A DNA stretch of 64,000 nt. Origin: UBA1206 sp050953105. GTDB taxonomy: Bacteria > Bacillota > Clostridia > Oscillospirales > CAG-382. The stretch is taken from the NCBI GenBank assembly GCA_050953105.1, contig JBMNMA010000001.1:442942-506941 (forward strand). The letters run 5' to 3'. The translations under genes and the position numbers were made by a program. Positions 16,030 through 24,733 of the stretch are shown piece after piece; the stretch's first letter is position 1; each line of letters opens with the position of its first letter. The notes under the pieces are model-generated. The model ran no database searches, was not told the origin of the DNA, and worked only from the letters and a program-made list of their open reading frames with translations.

Positions 16030-17571
16030 TTATTTCTTTTCGTGGTAGGATTTTTCGGTGTTAACGTTCCAGATTTCGGCTTTTCCCTTTCCCTCCCGGA
16101 CGGCGTCCACGGCAAACATGGCGGTTAACATGGAATGGTCCATATTGTTATAGCGGTGCTGGCCGTTGCGGCCTATACAGTAAAGGTTTTCAAAGGTGTT
16201 AAGGTATTCCTTAACTTTGTCAAACTGTTCATAGGTGCCGAAATAGGAGGGGTAGGCCTTCTTTATCTTTACCCTTACCGAATCTATAATGTCCTCTTTG
16301 TCCACAATGCCTATATGAACAAGCTCGTTTTTGGCAAGTTCTATAAAGTCCTTGTCGGACATGTTCCACATTTCGTCCCCTTCGGTGCAGAAATACTCAA
16401 GGCCAATCCACACCGTGTTGTCGGGGTCAGCCACCATATAGGGGGACCAGTTGTTGAAAATCTGCAACCTGCCCAGCTTTACATCCCGTTCCTGAATGTA
16501 AATCCAGCAGTCGGGGACTATGTTCCCAAGAGTTTTCATTTTGGTCTGGTTTTTAATTTTCAGCTTATTGCACAGCAGACCGACGGTTATAAAGTCCCTG
16601 TAGGGGAGATTGTGGGCGATTTCCTTAACGTCCTGCGGCACGGTTGCCATACCGTCAACCAAATCCTTAACCGGCATTGAGGAGAAGAAATAGTCGCCGT
16701 AGAAGGTTTTATCCCCGGCTTTAACCGCCTTAACGGTGTCGTTTTCGGTTATAATTTCGGTAACGGGGCAGTTCATTATAATTTCGCCCCCCAGTTTTTT
16801 AACCTCTTCCGCCAGTTCCTCCCAAAGCTGGCCGGGGCCTTTTTTGGGATACATAAACTGTTCGATAAGGGAGGTTTCAACCTTTGAGGAGTTTTTCCGC
16901 CTGAAGGGCTTTGAAATAATATTCCACACCGCCTTGAACAACGATAACCCTTTAACCCGCTGGGCGCCCCATTCGGCGGATATGTTTTCGGGATTTACCC
17001 CCCACACCTTTTCGGTGTAGTCTTCAAAAAACATTTCGTAAAGGGGTTTTCCGAACCGGTTAATGTAAAAATTGCGCAGGTTGGTTTCTTTCTTTTTAAA
17101 CACCGCCGACCACACATAGCCGAACCCCGCCTTTATGGTGCGGACAAAGCCCATGTTCTTAATGGTTTCGGCCGACAAGGTAATGGGGTAGGCAAAGAAC
17201 TTTTTAAGGAAATAAATCCTTGACACCCTTGTGCGGACAAGCATAACCCTTTCTTCAGTCTCAGGATCGGGGCCGCCCTCGGCAAGGGGCTTTTCCCTTC
17301 CAAGCACTTTATCGTCGTAGGCAGGCTTGCCCTGGAGGGGCATAAGGTTCTTCCAGAACTCATTTACCCGGTCGTCCTTGGAAAAGAAGCGATGTCCCCC
17401 TATATCCATACGGTTGCCTTTATATACCACCGTCTGGGAGATGCCGCCTATAACGTCGGTGGCCTCCAGCACTATAACCTTAATGTCGGTGGTTTTAAGC
17501 AGCTCGTAGGCTGCGGTAAGACCTGCCGGTCCTGCTCCTATAATTATTGCCGTTTTGTTTGTGTCCTTCAT
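16030..17571 (-). CDS. FAD-dependent amine oxidase/UDP-galactopyranose mutase-like flavoenzyme
   Basis: The 513-residue protein starts with the dinucleotide-binding motif IIIGAGPAGLTAAYELL, followed by the GG doublet region VIGGISQTVVYKGNRMDIGGHRFFS. This is typical of the protoporphyrinogen oxidase/UDP-galactopyranose mutase superfamily. RNGQHRYNNMDHSM near the C-terminus completes the FAD site. The two genes upstream on the same strand encode large membrane glycosyltransferase-like proteins, so a role in making or modifying a lipid-linked or nucleotide sugar is plausible. The actual substrate is unknown. Confidence 0.7.
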   Translation of the reverse strand: MKDTNKTAIIIGAGPAGLTAAYELLKTTDIKVIVLEATDVIGGISQTVVYKGNRMDIGGHRFFSKDDRVNEFWKNLMPLQGKPAYDDKVLGREKPLAEGGPDPETEERVMLVRTRVSRIYFLKKFFAYPITLSAETIKNMGFVRTIKAGFGYVWSAVFKKKETNLRNFYINRFGKPLYEMFFEDYTEKVWGVNPENISAEWGAQRVKGLSLFKAVWNIISKPFRRKNSSKVETSLIEQFMYPKKGPGQLWEELAEEVKKLGGEIIMNCPVTEIITENDTVKAVKAGDKTFYGDYFFSSMPVKDLVDGMATVPQDVKEIAHNLPYRDFITVGLLCNKLKIKNQTKMKTLGNIVPDCWIYIQERDVKLGRLQIFNNWSPYMVADPDNTVWIGLEYFCTEGDEMWNMSDKDFIELAKNELVHIGIVDKEDIIDSVRVKIKKAYPSYFGTYEQFDKVKEYLNTFENLYCIGRNGQHRYNNMDHSMLTAMFAVDAVREGKGKAEIWNVNTEKSYHEKK

Positions 17572-17580
17572 TTTAAACCT

Positions 17581-19623
17581 CTATTTGAATAATTTTGCGA
17601 AAAACTCATAAAGTCCGGGTGCCATCTTATATATGTTATCCGCCTCGTTGGCAAAGATAAGCGCCGATGCCACAAGGAAGGATATTATAAACATAACAAC
17701 CGCCGTTTTGTAGGCAAGGTTTGCCAAAGGACTGCCCTCCTCGCCCCTTGTGGGCAGTTCAAGGAAAACCAACGCCCCCACCAGACTAAGCGGGAACATA
17801 ATGTCCCCCATATACCTTATATGGCTGCCGGCAAGGCAGAAGTCGGCAAAGGCAACAAAGACGCCCATAATAATAGCGATAAGATATGTAAACCGTTTTA
17901 CCCTATCTCCCTTTGACACCGAAATGCTGCCCAACCCACCCCAGGCTAACGGGAAGTTGATAACACCTGCTGTGCCGAAAATATAAACATAATTGCGGTA
18001 AACGCCTAAATTTACCGACGCAATGTCTAAAAAGGGGAAATTCGGTGTAAAGGCAACCGGCTGGAGGAAGTAATGATACATTGCCGGGAAAAATTTATAA
18101 AGCTGAAGCTTGAAATACCCCATATCCGCAAAGGTAAGCTGATAGGTGGCGCCGAAATCAAAGGGCGAAGAAAACCTTGCGGCGTTAAACCACATAATCG
18201 CCCCTGCCCCAAGTGCAACAGGGGTGGCAATAAAGGCAAAATCAATTAGCTTTGAAGAAACTCTCCGTCCCCGCTTAAAGAAGAACTTAATGTAAAGGGG
18301 AACAAGCATAACAGCGTAAAGGAGTATATTAGGCCTTGAGGCCACCGTCAGCACGGCGGAAACGCCTGCAAGGGCAAGAAAAACCCTCCGGTGGACAGGA
18401 CTTTGTGCCAGAGCCGCTTCAAAGGAAAAATACAAAAACAGCGCAAAGAAGGTTATGCCCGAAATTATGGCTATATAATACATAGCCGGGTGGACATTCA
18501 GCACATATATCAAAGACGAGGCGCAAAGGGAAGGTATGGCAAGGAGTAAAGTCAATAAATAGGGCTTTATTTTAAAATACTCCAGGGCTTTCAGTAAAGC
18601 TAAAACTATTGCAAAGGTGGCCGCAATGGTAAAAAACAGGCTTGCGGTGCCGTCCTTTGGCATATAGCCGGTTGTGTAATAGGTGGGAAGATAAAACAGC
18701 ACCACCGGCGCCACGCCGAAATAGGAGTAAATTTTTCCTTTATAGTAAGCTCTGTCCCATAAATAGGAGGTGCCGCCTAAAAGATCCCGTCTTAAAAAGT
18801 AGTCGTAGGGGTTTTCAAGGTTGGCGTAGGCTTCCTCGTCAAAGGGAATATCAAGGTTAAGCTGCCCTTTTATAAAGGCGTCGGCCTGCTGCTGGTAGCA
18901 GGTATAGCCATTAATGTCCCCGGTAAAGGGATATTCGTCAAAGCCCATGTCCTTGACGCAGCCGATAAACGCCGAAACAAGGCATAACGATGCCACAATC
19001 CATACAAAGGCCACATGGCCTTGTTTTTGCTTGTCATAAACGATTTTATACCATTTCCGGTAGACAATCAGCCAGACAAGGCAGGTTAATATACAGCACA
19101 GCACAAACCTGAAAATATTAAAGGAAAACACTCCTGTGCTGTTTATTGTTATGCTTTTTATAGACAGATTGCTGGAATTGGAGTTAAATTCAATGGTTAT
19201 CTCTTTCGCCTTGCCTAAAGAGTCAATGGGGATAATATTAACCCCGTCTTCGTCAGGCCGGATGTTATGCTTGCCCGTCGTCCGGTTGACAGCCGAGGAG
19301 TTCTGGTCCTTTATATAGGTGGTTATGTCTAAATATGAATATACCCCGTAGCATTCAATGCCGAGATTTACAACCTCCTCATCGTCAATTTGGATTATAA
19401 TGCTGCCAGAATTTTTTATGTATAGCTCGTTCCCCTGAAGGGCAATATTTGAGGAGGTGTCAACTTCGGTCAAATCAATGGTATAGGTGTTATATCCTCC
19501 CGCCTTTACGGCAATAAACGCCCGGTTGGAAATGCAAATTTCCAACACAAACAGTAAAGCAAAGGCAAGGATAAAAAAGATGGTACTTTTTTTGTCAAAA
19601 AATTTCTTTTTGGTGTTTTCCAT
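17581..19623 (-). CDS. polytopic membrane protein, GT-C glycosyltransferase-like
   Basis: The 680-residue protein has one N-terminal helix (about 14-30), an extracytoplasmic beta-rich domain (about 35-155), then roughly ten or more membrane segments. A conserved-looking periplasmic loop follows an early helix pair (DMGFDEYPF, then a YDYFLRRDLLGG region), where GT-C enzymes carry their acidic catalytic residues. I do not recognise a named family. Position between a GT39-like protein and a flavoenzyme suggests glycosylation of a surface polymer using a polyprenyl-linked donor. Confidence 0.5.
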   Translation of the reverse strand: MENTKKKFFDKKSTIFFILAFALLFVLEICISNRAFIAVKAGGYNTYTIDLTEVDTSSNIALQGNELYIKNSGSIIIQIDDEEVVNLGIECYGVYSYLDITTYIKDQNSSAVNRTTGKHNIRPDEDGVNIIPIDSLGKAKEITIEFNSNSSNLSIKSITINSTGVFSFNIFRFVLCCILTCLVWLIVYRKWYKIVYDKQKQGHVAFVWIVASLCLVSAFIGCVKDMGFDEYPFTGDINGYTCYQQQADAFIKGQLNLDIPFDEEAYANLENPYDYFLRRDLLGGTSYLWDRAYYKGKIYSYFGVAPVVLFYLPTYYTTGYMPKDGTASLFFTIAATFAIVLALLKALEYFKIKPYLLTLLLAIPSLCASSLIYVLNVHPAMYYIAIISGITFFALFLYFSFEAALAQSPVHRRVFLALAGVSAVLTVASRPNILLYAVMLVPLYIKFFFKRGRRVSSKLIDFAFIATPVALGAGAIMWFNAARFSSPFDFGATYQLTFADMGYFKLQLYKFFPAMYHYFLQPVAFTPNFPFLDIASVNLGVYRNYVYIFGTAGVINFPLAWGGLGSISVSKGDRVKRFTYLIAIIMGVFVAFADFCLAGSHIRYMGDIMFPLSLVGALVFLELPTRGEEGSPLANLAYKTAVVMFIISFLVASALIFANEADNIYKMAPGLYEFFAKLFK

Positions 19624-19650
19624 TTAATTTGCTGTCCTTTTATGCAAACC

Positions 19651-21174
19651 TCAGTTTGCGGCATAGTTGGATATAAAGTATAGCAGCGACGACACAACGC
19701 AAAAGGCCACCGATGCCGCCACCATACCCTTCTTTATATACGCAACAGCCCTGCTTTTAGTTTCACGGGAAATAAACATTCCCAAAAAAGCCGCCCCGAT
19801 AACCACCGTGGGAACAATATAACGGAAATCCATGGTGCAGTCGTGGGCATGGGTAAAGCAAAAATTAACATAGGTTATCATTATGGTTAAATAAAAAACG
19901 TAAAGGGTAGCCTTTATTGCCTTAGGAACACCCTCATACTTTTTGAAAAGGGCGTAAATCATGGCAAAAAGGACTAAGGCCACGATGAGTATGTTTAATA
20001 CAAACAATGCGTATGCCAGTATTTCGGTTATCCAAAGGCCTTCCCCCATATGCCATTCCCCGAAAACCGAGGTTTTAAGTATTGCTCCGGGAATGTTGTA
20101 TTCGTGAAAGGCGTTGCCGAATTTTTCTCCCCGGGCAAAGTAGATTCCTTCCGATATCGAGGGGAAAATATCGAAAAACCTTTGAAAAACTGTTCTGAAT
20201 CCCACATACTGGTCGTGGTTTTTGCCAAGCTGCATTACATAGCCGAAGGGAGCGTCGAATTTTTCATGCAGACGCACCGACCACCACAGTCCAGCAGGAA
20301 TACAGATTGTTCCGAAAACCGCAAACTGACCGATAAGCTTTAATTTTCTATCGGAAAGCGCTAACATTATTAAAAACACCATTGCCGTAGCCGGAGCAGC
20401 ATAGGCCGCCGACAGCTTGGACATCATGCCAAAGCCTATTCCGTAAGCTATCATGACTATATTAAACAGCGTGGGCTTTTTCCACCACCTTATAAGGAAG
20501 AGGAGGGCGAAAAGGGTTAAGGTTACCGCAAGACAGTCGTTGTTGTAGCTTGCGGACAAAATAATAAAGGTGGGGTGGAAAGCCACAAGGGCATAGCTTA
20601 TAGTAGCGGCGGTTTTGTTAAAGTTTAGCTCTTTAAATATCTTATAGGCGATAAGACCGGCTGAGGCCGAATAAAACAACGTTAAGGTGGTAACATAATG
20701 GATTGCGGTGTCAAAGGCCACACCGAGAGTGGTTAAGGCTTTAAGCCATAAAGCCTCAAATATATAATGAAGGGGCGGGTGGTAATACTGGCCGGAAAGA
20801 GAGTCGGGAAAGGCTTTATTGGTAAAAAGCCGGGTTATATAGCCCGAATGGGAATAGCTTTCCGGGCGGAAAGCGCCGACGTCGTGCTGCCTGTCCCAAA
20901 GTCCGGTGTATATTACATAGGCAAGTTTTATCAAAAAGGAAAAGGCGGTTATTAAGAACACAATCCGTCCTTCGGTAAGACCGCCTTTAAACTTCCAAAA
21001 AATTCCGAGGGCAATTAAAAAAACAAAAAATACAAAAAAAGACGCAATAAAAAAGGGGGTATAACCGTCAGCCTTATAGTCAAAAACCAAAGCCGACAGC
21101 AAACAAGCACCGAACAGCAGCAAAAACGGGTGTTTTGCGATACGATTGTAAACACATTTGAAAGTAGATTCCAT
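19651..21174 (-). CDS. GT-C/GT39-like membrane glycosyltransferase
   Basis: This 507-residue protein has about 11 hydrophobic segments. The first large outside loop carries LWDRQHDVGAF, resembling the acidic loop of protein mannosyltransferase/ArnT-type enzymes that use polyprenyl-phosphate sugars. YYHPPLHYIFEALWLK after it fits the same family. It is the first gene of a three-gene leftward operon, with a strong promoter upstream. Acceptor and sugar are unknown. Confidence 0.65.
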   Translation of the reverse strand: MESTFKCVYNRIAKHPFLLLFGACLLSALVFDYKADGYTPFFIASFFVFFVFLIALGIFWKFKGGLTEGRIVFLITAFSFLIKLAYVIYTGLWDRQHDVGAFRPESYSHSGYITRLFTNKAFPDSLSGQYYHPPLHYIFEALWLKALTTLGVAFDTAIHYVTTLTLFYSASAGLIAYKIFKELNFNKTAATISYALVAFHPTFIILSASYNNDCLAVTLTLFALLFLIRWWKKPTLFNIVMIAYGIGFGMMSKLSAAYAAPATAMVFLIMLALSDRKLKLIGQFAVFGTICIPAGLWWSVRLHEKFDAPFGYVMQLGKNHDQYVGFRTVFQRFFDIFPSISEGIYFARGEKFGNAFHEYNIPGAILKTSVFGEWHMGEGLWITEILAYALFVLNILIVALVLFAMIYALFKKYEGVPKAIKATLYVFYLTIMITYVNFCFTHAHDCTMDFRYIVPTVVIGAAFLGMFISRETKSRAVAYIKKGMVAASVAFCVVSSLLYFISNYAAN

Positions 21175-21195
21175 AATGTTCCCCCTTACGGGAGT

Positions 21196-21224
21196 ATTGT
21201 AGCATAAGAAACCACCACTGTCAA
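21196..21224 (-). promoter_or_regulatory. promoter of the glycosyltransferase operon
   Basis: On the minus strand a perfect TTGACA (21224-21219) and TACAAT (21201-21196) are separated by 17 bases, 22 bases before the 507-residue gene. Confidence 0.7.
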
Positions 21225-21251
21225 CAACAGGGGTGATTTTACAATAAGCGG

Positions 21252-21280
21252 TTGAAATGAAAGGATATTTATGCTATAAT
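21252..21280 (+). promoter_or_regulatory. promoter of the acyltransferase-like lipoprotein gene
   Basis: TTGAAA (21252-21257), a 17-base spacer and TATAAT (21275-21280) lie about 30 bases upstream of the start. It is back to back with the glycosyltransferase promoter, so the two transcripts diverge. Confidence 0.7.
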
Positions 21281-21309
21281 TTTTTATATTTTTCGAAAGG
21301 TTTATGTGT

Positions 21310-22626
21310 ATGAGGAAAATTTCGTTTGTTCTTGTAGTCCTAATGGCCTTTTCACTTTTTGCCTGCGCCGGCAGTAACGGCGACAATTCCTTACCCGATG
21401 AATCCCTGACACCGTCGGATGTCCAATCCAGCGAAACATCCTATGACGAGGGCAAAATCGCCGACCTTATTGCTAAATATTCCCATCTTGGATCAGCCAC
21501 CGAGAAATGTGTTGTTCTTGAAAGCAAAACGGTTGCCGACGGCAGAGCGATAATTTCCGGCTACTGCGAAGAAGGCAGCGATATATATCTTGCCGAAGGC
21601 GGAAACGTAACCCAGGTGATAAAAAGCCACAAGGGAACATACATAATCGAAATTAATTTCGCAAAGGGCGAAAAGCGCAAAGAGCTTGAAATTTACGCAA
21701 AAACCGAGGGCAAAGGAGTATCTGAGCCGGTTTCGGCCACTCTTAGGTATTCTGCGTCGGCAGAGGGCGAATTTCAGCATTATGTACGGGTGGGAAAGGA
21801 AGGCTGGCTGTTTTTCACCAACACCGAACCCCAGTATACAAACAACGAGCATCTTGCCGAAAACCGTAAAAACCGCATAACAAGCCGTATACGCGACCGG
21901 GTGTCCACTTTGGCCGAAATCGGCACGAAAATTATATATGTCTTTATCCCAAACCCCAATGAGGTTTATTCCGAATATATGCCTGATGAAGTTGAAAAAG
22001 GCAGCGTTATTTTGCGTGAAGAAGTGGCAAAGGCCCTTTCCGACGCCGGCGCAACAGTTATTGACATGGGTGAAACATTAAAAGGCCTAAAAGGCGGGGA
22101 ATTTGAAGTTTATCACCGCACCGATTCCCACTGGACCGAATACGCCGCCTACTTTGCCTATAAAGCATTATGCGACAAGTTTGTTTCCGACGGATTTACG
22201 GGAGCAGCGCCAAGGGATATTTCTGAATTTAACTTTACAAACGAATTCCGGGCCGCCGGTGACCTTTATTTCGACCTGGGCCTTGACGAATACGAATTTA
22301 AGGTTTATTCCACCTTTTCTGATATTTCCTTTGACGCTCCGGTTAACCTGCCCAAATATGCAGCAAATGACCGCAGCCGGATAAACGACGACTGTATGAA
22401 GGAAATGACGTTTCATAATGCGAATGGCAGCAACAAACCGTCATTTATTATGATGCGGGACAGCTATTCCATAATGCTTTTTGACTGGCTTGCCGAAAGA
22501 GCAAGTGATTCCTACTTCAAAAAGCTGTGGGATTTTGATTTTGATATAAACGAAATAACCACCCTTGGTGTGGATTATATCATTTACTTCGTTACCGACC
22601 TTAATCTGAACAACGTGTTAAAATAG
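21310..22626 (+). CDS. AlgJ/AlgX-like SGNH acyltransferase lipoprotein (DHHW family)
   Basis: The 438-residue protein has a lipoprotein signal (hydrophobic core FVLVVLMAFSLF, then the lipobox cysteine in FACAG). The mature part contains a central GKEGWLFF segment, the catalytic-type HRTDSHWTEYAAY motif, and MMRDSYSIM holding the putative nucleophilic serine. These match the AlgJ/AlgX/DHHW family, which O-acetylates exopolysaccharides outside the membrane. GAAAGG fits the ATG at 21310 better than an in-frame ATG at 21304. It diverges from the glycosyltransferase operon and may decorate the same polymer. Confidence 0.72.
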   Translation: MRKISFVLVVLMAFSLFACAGSNGDNSLPDESLTPSDVQSSETSYDEGKIADLIAKYSHLGSATEKCVVLESKTVADGRAIISGYCEEGSDIYLAEGGNVTQVIKSHKGTYIIEINFAKGEKRKELEIYAKTEGKGVSEPVSATLRYSASAEGEFQHYVRVGKEGWLFFTNTEPQYTNNEHLAENRKNRITSRIRDRVSTLAEIGTKIIYVFIPNPNEVYSEYMPDEVEKGSVILREEVAKALSDAGATVIDMGETLKGLKGGEFEVYHRTDSHWTEYAAYFAYKALCDKFVSDGFTGAAPRDISEFNFTNEFRAAGDLYFDLGLDEYEFKVYSTFSDISFDAPVNLPKYAANDRSRINDDCMKEMTFHNANGSNKPSFIMMRDSYSIMLFDWLAERASDSYFKKLWDFDFDINEITTLGVDYIIYFVTDLNLNNVLK

Positions 22627-22655
22627 CAATAATTGTCATTTGTCTTCAAACATAA

Positions 22656-22684
22656 GAAAAAGCCCGCAAATGCGGGCTTTTTTC
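22656..22684. terminator. bidirectional Rho-independent terminator
   Basis: AAAGCCCGCA and its complement around a short loop, flanked by A and T runs, separate the converging acyltransferase-like gene and tpiA. Confidence 0.88.
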
Positions 22685-22692
22685 AATTTCTT

Positions 22693-23469
22693 TTATATGC
22701 AGGCTGCGTGGATAATGGCTGCAAAGTCGGGGGCTTTTAACGACGCTCCGCCTATAAGGCCGCCGTCAACGTTAACCTTTGACAACAGTTCTTCGGCGTT
22801 CTTTGCGTTCATGCTGCCGCCGTACTGAATGGTGGTTGCATTTGCAACATTGCTGTCGTAAAGGCTTGCCAGCACGTCTCTTATAAGGCCGCAAACCTCG
22901 TCTGCCTGGTCGGAGGTGGCGGTTTTGCCGGTGCCTATTGCCCATACCGGCTCATAAGCAATGATTATATTCTTCATCTGTTCGGCGGTTATGCCAAGCA
23001 GGTCAATTTTAACCTGTCTTGCTACCACTTCTGCGGTAACGCCCTGTTCTCTTTCCTCAAGGAGTTCGCCTACGCAAAGAATGACCTTAAGGCCTTCCTC
23101 AAGGGCGGCTTTAACCCGTGCGTTAACAGTCTTATCGGTTTCACCGAAATACTGCCGTCTTTCGGAATGTCCGATAATAACATATTCCACACCGGCGGCT
23201 TTAAGCATCTGGGCGGAAATTTCACCGGTGAATGCTCCGGATTTTTCCCAGTGAACGTTCTGGGCGCCTATTTTAATAACCGAATTTTTGGCCGCCTCAA
23301 CCGCAGCATAGAGGTCTACAAAGGGAACGCAGGCAACGATTTCGCAAAGGGAGGTGTCCTTGCCTTCGATTTCAGCCTTTATGGCGTTTATAAGCTCTAC
23401 TGCCTCGGCAGGAGTTTTATTCATCTTCCAGTTGCCGGCAATAACCGTTCTTCTGTTTTGTCTGTCCAT
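22693..23469 (-). CDS. tpiA: triose-phosphate isomerase
   Basis: The 258-residue TIM barrel interconverts dihydroxyacetone phosphate and glyceraldehyde 3-phosphate. Catalytic residues are visible: the lysine in GNWKMNKT (residues 11-18), the histidine in IGHSERR and the glutamate in AYEPVWAIGTG, followed by the phosphate-binding GGSM and IGGAS loops. It lies 16 bases after pgk on the same strand, a common glycolytic pairing, although gap is not here. Confidence 0.97.
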   Translation of the reverse strand: MDRQNRRTVIAGNWKMNKTPAEAVELINAIKAEIEGKDTSLCEIVACVPFVDLYAAVEAAKNSVIKIGAQNVHWEKSGAFTGEISAQMLKAAGVEYVIIGHSERRQYFGETDKTVNARVKAALEEGLKVILCVGELLEEREQGVTAEVVARQVKIDLLGITAEQMKNIIIAYEPVWAIGTGKTATSDQADEVCGLIRDVLASLYDSNVANATTIQYGGSMNAKNAEELLSKVNVDGGLIGGASLKAPDFAAIIHAACI

Positions 23470-23485
23470 TTTATTTGCCTTTCTC

Positions 23486-24685
23486 TTATTTGTTGTTCAG
23501 GCAGGCAATTCCGGGAAGTTCAAGGCCTTCAAGGAATTCAAGGGATGCGCCGCCGCCTGTGGATATATGGGTAATCTTGTCGGCAAAGCCAAGCTGTTCA
23601 ACCGCAGCCGCAGAGTCGCCGCCGCCTACGATGGTGATGGCTTCAGATTCAGCAAGGGCTTTGGCAACAGCTATTGTGCCTTTTGCAAGGACGGGATTTT
23701 CAAACACGCCCATAGGTCCGTTCCAAACCACGGTTTTTGCGCCTTTAATGGCATCGGCAAAAATCTGTCTTGTCTTTTCGCCTATATCAAGGCCCATTTT
23801 GCCTGCGGGAATCTGGTCAGCCGCAACGGTGGTTACCGAAATTTCGGCATCAATGGGTTCGGGGAAGGCGGAGCTTACCACTGTGTCTACGGGGAGAAGG
23901 AGGTTTACGCCCTTTTCCTTGGCAAGGGCAAGCATGTTCTTGCAGTATTCCACCTTTTCGGAGTCAAACAGTGATAAACCAATGTTATTGCCCTGAGCCG
24001 CGAGGAAGGTATAAGCCATACCACCGCCGATAATAAGTGTGTCAACTTTATTCAACAGGTTGTCGATAACTTTAAGCTTATCCGCAACCTTTGCGCCGCC
24101 GAGAATGGCAACAAAAGGTCTGTCGGGATCTTCAAGGGCTTTGCCCATAATGTCGATTTCTTTTTGAATAAGGAAACCGCATACTGCAGGGAGATAGTCG
24201 GCGACGCCGGCGGTGGAGGCATGAGCTCTGTGGGCGGTGCCGAAAGCGTCGTTTACGTAAATTTCAGCAAGGGAGGCAAGTTTTTTTGCAAATTCGGGGT
24301 TATTCTTTTCTTCTTCTGCATGGAAACGCACGTTTTCAAGGAGAAGTATCTCGCCGGCCTTAAGGGAGGCAGCCAGAGCCTGGGCATCTTCGCCCACAAC
24401 GTCCTTGGCAAGGTGAACGGGAACGTCTTTAAGATACTCCGAAAGCTTTGTTGCTACGGGAGCAAGGGAGTATTTCATGTTGAATTCGCCCTTGGGACGG
24501 CCCAGATGGGAACAAAGAATAACCTTTGCGCCGTGTTCGAGAAGATATTTAATGGTGGGGAGAGCACCCACTATCCGGTTGTCGTCGGTAACGACGCCGT
24601 CCTTTATGGGCACGTTGAAATCGCACCGGACAAGAACTTTTTTCCCGCTGACATCGATATCGGTCAGGGACTTTTTGTTTAGCAT
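23486..24685 (-). CDS. pgk: phosphoglycerate kinase
   Basis: The 399-residue protein carries out the ATP-forming step of glycolysis. Signature segments are VLVRCDFNVPI near the start, HLGRPKGE, the hinge region and the C-terminal nucleotide-binding WNGPMGVFE and VGGGDSAAAVE. Length fits the family. It precedes tpiA in a two-gene operon. The 48-base region upstream is AT-rich and probably holds its promoter, but I could not settle on one hexamer pair. Confidence 0.97.
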   Translation of the reverse strand: MLNKKSLTDIDVSGKKVLVRCDFNVPIKDGVVTDDNRIVGALPTIKYLLEHGAKVILCSHLGRPKGEFNMKYSLAPVATKLSEYLKDVPVHLAKDVVGEDAQALAASLKAGEILLLENVRFHAEEEKNNPEFAKKLASLAEIYVNDAFGTAHRAHASTAGVADYLPAVCGFLIQKEIDIMGKALEDPDRPFVAILGGAKVADKLKVIDNLLNKVDTLIIGGGMAYTFLAAQGNNIGLSLFDSEKVEYCKNMLALAKEKGVNLLLPVDTVVSSAFPEPIDAEISVTTVAADQIPAGKMGLDIGEKTRQIFADAIKGAKTVVWNGPMGVFENPVLAKGTIAVAKALAESEAITIVGGGDSAAAVEQLGFADKITHISTGGGASLEFLEGLELPGIACLNNK

Positions 24686-24733
24686 AATAACACCTCTGAA
24701 AATAAATTTATAATATAATTTAAAAAGCTTGAT

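Noticed and set aside
21185..21240. Hairpin ACCACCACTGT/ACAGGGGTG as terminator or attenuator
   Set aside because: It coincides with the -35 region of a consensus promoter between divergent genes and is imperfect.
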